The position numbers were made by a program, and so were the translations under genes. A DNA stretch of 64,000 nucleotides from Paenibacillaceae bacterium GAS479 (lineage in GTDB: Bacteria > Bacillota > Bacilli > Paenibacillales > Paenibacillaceae): positions 3,303,501 through 3,367,500 of the forward strand of contig LT629764.1 of the NCBI GenBank assembly GCA_900105225.1. Reading direction: 5' to 3'. The notes below the pieces were generated by a model. The model had not been told where the DNA came from. It worked only from the letters and a program-made list of their open reading frames with translations, and searched no databases. Shown one piece after another: positions 60,918 to 64,000 of the stretch; within the stretch, counting starts at the first letter, position 1; every line of letters starts with the position of its first letter.

Positions 60918-62789
60918 ATGTTGAACTTTTCTTTTTTGACAACGCCAATTTTCTATTATTTCTATATCTCAGCTATGGTTGCAATAGGAGTTTATCAGTA
61001 CTTAATAATTTATGGAAGTCGATACAAGCAATCCAAAATGATAAGAATTCAAATAGAAGAGAGATTATTAGAGCTACAAGGAGTGGAATCACTCCATGAA
61101 AGATTTCACCTGATGAACGAATGGGTGAAATCACAAGCTAATCATGCTTATGTGAAAGATTGCATCAAGCCTGCCTGGGATGCTTTTTATAAGAAGTTTT
61201 TAGACTATCAGAGAAACGGTGTGACGTTCACTCCTGACGTTTATGATTTTTTCCATGAAGAAGAGTTCATCCATCGATATGGAAAGAGAAAGCTTGCTGA
61301 GCTAATTCCAGCTATTTTCCTAGCCATGGGCATTATCGGTACATTTGTCGGGATTGCTGTGGGGGTATCGAGTTTAAGCCCTGATGGCGAAACGACAGAA
61401 ATGCGAAATGGAATCAGCGTTCTTTTGAGCGGTATGAAAGTCAAGTTTTTGTCTTCTATTTGTGGGATTATACTTTCGGCGTTATGGCAGTACATCGATA
61501 AAAGAAACTTTCAACCAATGTTGGTAGAGAGCTTTCATAAAATTCGGAAGAGTCTGGACGATGCGTTTCCGACGCAGGAAGGTAACATTGCTCTAATCCG
61601 AATGATAGAGAATCAGGAAAAGCAAATGATGGATTTTCAGTCATTCATGTCCGATCAGTTGATTCCTCAGATGATCACAGGATTTCAAGATAGCATTAAC
61701 GACACTCTGCGTGCGCCGCTGGAACAGTCTCAGCTTTTAATGCAAGAAATTGTAAATAATGCGACTACCAACCAGGTTGAAGGGATGCGGCAGTTGACCT
61801 CAGAGGTAATGCAATCATTGAATGAGATTACAGGGGAACATATGAGGGATCTGGGAGAGGCTTTGAAAACTACGGTAAATTGGCAACAGAAGGTTCATGA
61901 AGAATTAAGTGCCCTTGTGGAATCGATGGAAGCAGCTGCAGGTAAGCAATCCGAGATGGTGGAGAAAACAACAGTGTTAACGGAAGAAATTCATCATTAT
62001 ACGGAGCACATATCGGATTACCAAAACGTGTTAGAAGGAACGGTCAAACAGTTAAACGAGACATCATCGAAAAACAGTGAGCTGCAGGTAACGGCTACGG
62101 AACTTCTGGGACAAATGGTGGAGGAACGCATTGTATTCCACTCCCATTTCACAGAACATATGTCCACTTTGAAAGAAAACGTAAGTCAAATTGTGATGCA
62201 AAGTGAACTACAAGCTAAGGTGCAAGATGAATTATCTAAAAATCTTGATTTGATAACAACGATGTCCGAAAGTCAGGTCGATGTGGTTCGTTCCTTTACC
62301 GAGCAAGCGGAATCTACGCAAAAGGTAACTCAAGGAATGGTTCAACTTGTAGAGAGGTTTGATCTAAGTGCCACAGCTTTGAGCGAAGTTCAAGAGAAGG
62401 TCAACGATATGTTCGGGTTAACTGTAGAGGAACGTAAACGCTTGGAAGACCTGGTTCAATTAATCCAGGAGAGCTTGCTGAACCAGGCTGAGCTTATGGA
62501 TGAACGAACCAAAGTTCTCTCCTCTCTCTGGGAGTCAACCAGCAGTGTTATGACTTCCATGAATAATAAGCTAGGCACATCTATGAGTCAGTTTACGGAC
62601 GATTTACACCGAGGTTTACAGCATACGTTCGAGCAATTTGATGAAGAACTCACGAAGTCGGTTACTCTCTTGGCCAGAGGGGTTGATTCGCTGCGGGAAG
62701 GAACAAGTGATCTGCCGGATGTCATTGAGGATCTCAGGCGCTCTGTTGTAGAAATTAACAGTTTGATGAAAAAAGCTGCAAATGCTTGA
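60918..62789 (+). CDS. zorA: Zorya motor protein ZorA (MotA/ExbB-like)
   Basis: The roughly 623-residue protein has a first membrane helix (IFYYFYISAMVAIGVYQYL near 11-29). The MotA/ExbB pair follows: LIPAIFLAMGIIGTFVGIAV near 129-148 and FLSSICGIILSALWQYI near 177-193. A 400-residue cytoplasmic coiled-coil tail rich in Glu, Gln and Thr completes it. Long-tailed MotA-like proteins of this kind pair with ZorB to make a proton-driven motor whose tail carries the infection signal inward. ATGs at 60912 and 60918 and a GTG at 60906 are all in frame; spacing from AGGTG favours 60918. The zorB frame follows at once. Confidence 0.87.
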   Translation: MLNFSFLTTPIFYYFYISAMVAIGVYQYLIIYGSRYKQSKMIRIQIEERLLELQGVESLHERFHLMNEWVKSQANHAYVKDCIKPAWDAFYKKFLDYQRNGVTFTPDVYDFFHEEEFIHRYGKRKLAELIPAIFLAMGIIGTFVGIAVGVSSLSPDGETTEMRNGISVLLSGMKVKFLSSICGIILSALWQYIDKRNFQPMLVESFHKIRKSLDDAFPTQEGNIALIRMIENQEKQMMDFQSFMSDQLIPQMITGFQDSINDTLRAPLEQSQLLMQEIVNNATTNQVEGMRQLTSEVMQSLNEITGEHMRDLGEALKTTVNWQQKVHEELSALVESMEAAAGKQSEMVEKTTVLTEEIHHYTEHISDYQNVLEGTVKQLNETSSKNSELQVTATELLGQMVEERIVFHSHFTEHMSTLKENVSQIVMQSELQAKVQDELSKNLDLITTMSESQVDVVRSFTEQAESTQKVTQGMVQLVERFDLSATALSEVQEKVNDMFGLTVEERKRLEDLVQLIQESLLNQAELMDERTKVLSSLWESTSSVMTSMNNKLGTSMSQFTDDLHRGLQHTFEQFDEELTKSVTLLARGVDSLREGTSDLPDVIEDLRRSVVEINSLMKKAANA

Positions 62790-62806
62790 GAAGGGGAGAA
62801 TATAGA

Positions 62807-63586
62807 GTGGCTCGAGGAATTCGAAGTATAAAGCGACATGGCCCCTTTGTTCAAGAAGAAGAGAAAGAAAGCTTCTGGGTATCATATACAGATCTTATGT
62901 CCGGCCTCCTTATTATCTTTGCGTTGGTAATCATGATTACGATGTACGACACTCAAAGCGCTTATGAGAAACAGCAAATAGCGTTACAGCAGACAGCCGC
63001 GGCTATGAAGGAAAAGGAAGCTGCTATCCAGGAAACGAACAAGCTGATTGAAGAAGTCATCGGTGTCAAGTCAAAGATTATTCAAGAGCTGGTAGCGGCT
63101 TTTAAGGATTCCAAGCTCGATCTTCAGGTGGATCAACAGACTGGTGCCATTCGGTTTTCTGGAGGTGTGTTTTTCGATTATAGAAGTAGTAAAGTATCCG
63201 ATAAAGGGACACAGTATTTAGCGGAATTCATACCAAAATATATTAGTATTCTTCTATCGGATCAATTTCGGGACGAAATCGCTCAGATTATTGTGGAAGG
63301 ACACACGGATACAGATGGAAGTTATCTTTATAACCTTCAACTATCTCAAGATCGTGCACTGTCGGTCGTTCAACAAATATTTGATCCGAAATTCCCTAAA
63401 TTTAGTCGGCAAGAAGAGTTGAAAAAGGTAATTACGGCTAATGGCCGCTCATTCAGCGTTCCTGTATTAGATACAAAAGGGAAGATTGATGCGGATAAAT
63501 CACGTCGTGTTGAGTTTAAATTTCGCCTCAGGGATGAGCAATTACTCGATAAATTGCAAGGGTTGATGACTGCGAATGAACAATGA
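62807..63586 (+). CDS. zorB: Zorya motor protein ZorB (MotB/OmpA-like)
   Basis: From the GTG at 62807 (eight bases after GGGGAG) the product has 259 residues. It has a short cytoplasmic start and one membrane helix, SYTDLMSGLLIIFALVIMIT, whose Asp (near 29) is the expected proton carrier. A coiled linker and an OmpA-type peptidoglycan-binding domain follow (IIVEGHTDTDGSYLYNLQLS near 162-181 and SQDRALSVVQQIF). It anchors the ZorA pentamer to the wall. A TTG at 62786 overlapping the zorA stop is in frame but poorly spaced from a ribosome site. The end overlaps the next gene by 11 bases. Confidence 0.88.
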   Translation: MARGIRSIKRHGPFVQEEEKESFWVSYTDLMSGLLIIFALVIMITMYDTQSAYEKQQIALQQTAAAMKEKEAAIQETNKLIEEVIGVKSKIIQELVAAFKDSKLDLQVDQQTGAIRFSGGVFFDYRSSKVSDKGTQYLAEFIPKYISILLSDQFRDEIAQIIVEGHTDTDGSYLYNLQLSQDRALSVVQQIFDPKFPKFSRQEELKKVITANGRSFSVPVLDTKGKIDADKSRRVEFKFRLRDEQLLDKLQGLMTANEQ

Positions 63587-64000
63587 TGGCTACATCTATC
63601 ACTTTAATTTTCAGCCGACCAAACTACGACATGCCGGTCGTGAGGTTCAGCGGCGATATGAAGACATGGATCGGGAATTAGCTGAGCGCGTTACTGCTTA
63701 TCGTTTGCCTCGCATGCTTGAAATCATTCGTATGACTCCTGCAGAGCAAATTACGAAATGGGCAGAGACCCTGAAAAAAACGGACGTAAGGGTACTGCTC
63801 TATCAATATCCTTATTCTGATGAATCTCACGATACCCAATACAAAATAAATATTGTCATTAGCAGTAGGTTTACTTCATCGATTGGTCGATATGCATGGG
63901 GAGGGCTTTTTTCCCATATATACAGCAATATCTATCTTCAGGATTTGCTAAGAAGGATGTACAACGTGGATTCTTTTGAATTCTTGATAACAGCTAATGT
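63576..64000 (+). CDS. Third zor-operon gene, ZorC/EH-signature-like (cut by window end)
   Basis: An open frame starts with ATG inside the zorB end and runs to the last base (141 codons) as MNNDGYIYHFNFQPTKLRHA, VTAYRLPRMLEIIRMTPAEQ and SSIGRYAWGGLFSHIYSNIY. The overlap implies translational coupling to zorB. The R-Y-A-W-x-x-L-x-x-x-Y pattern and helical character are compatible with the EH-signature family, that is ZorC of type I Zorya, whose normal partner is the helicase-nuclease ZorD. Only the N-terminal part is visible, so the subtype cannot be fixed; a novel third component is also possible. Confidence 0.6.
   Translation, partial: MNNDGYIYHFNFQPTKLRHAGREVQRRYEDMDRELAERVTAYRLPRMLEIIRMTPAEQITKWAETLKKTDVRVLLYQYPYSDESHDTQYKINIVISSRFTSSIGRYAWGGLFSHIYSNIYLQDLLRRMYNVDSFEFLITAN

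Overview
The window looks like the chromosome of a Paenibacillus-like Firmicute. The first 8.6 kb is moderately GC-rich and holds vertically inherited bacillar genes: a DUF3048 (YerB-type) lipoprotein, a DUF47/PiT phosphate-transport pair, a TrpR-like YerC regulator, a CbiX-type chelatase, a DgkB-type lipid kinase and an RlmCD-type rRNA methyltransferase. Strong GGAGG-type ribosome sites, frequent TTG/GTG starts and Rho-independent hairpins fit this assignment. The assignment is inferred from gene content; there is no rRNA or tRNA in the window.

From about 8.65 to 25.4 kb the sequence is a patchwork of accessory DNA, much of it AT-rich. It contains a DUF4365 putative nuclease between two copies of the rlmCD 3' end. 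Next come an IS5-type insertion sequence that splits a small frame, a three-gene ABC-3C conflict system (nuclease-type effector, middle component, DUF3732 ATPase), and a winged-helix/PD-(D/E)XK protein between 67-bp imperfect direct repeats. After these are a RidA protein, a TnpB element beside a frameshifted WYL regulator fragment, a GNAT acetyltransferase, an AAA ATPase, a quinone oxidoreductase with an in-frame stop, a secreted protein and two decayed transposases (IS3 and IS1182 types).

25.5-29.7 kb is an iron-siderophore uptake operon on the minus strand. It has an AraC regulator in the same open frame as a lipoprotein substrate-binding protein, two FecCD permeases and two Fur-box-like sites.

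30.4-63.6+ kb is a large defence island, all on the plus strand. It opens with a 1957-residue helicase-nuclease (transglutaminase-like fold, DUF4011, SF1 helicase, Vsr-like nuclease, DUF3320), a small membrane protein, a coiled-coil DUF2325-like protein and an AddB-like/AddA-like helicase-nuclease pair. I regard this set as the best candidate for an under-described system. A VWA-domain protein and a WYL-domain regulator follow. Then comes a complete type I BREX locus (brxA, brxB, brxC, pglX, pglZ, brxL), in which a strong terminator-like hairpin separates pglX from pglZ. The window closes with a Zorya-type ZorA/ZorB motor pair and a third gene cut by the window end that resembles the EH-signature (ZorC) family. 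The likely logic is layered immunity: methylation-based discrimination by BREX, membrane-anchored infection sensing by Zorya, and DNA-end processing by the helicase-nuclease cluster.
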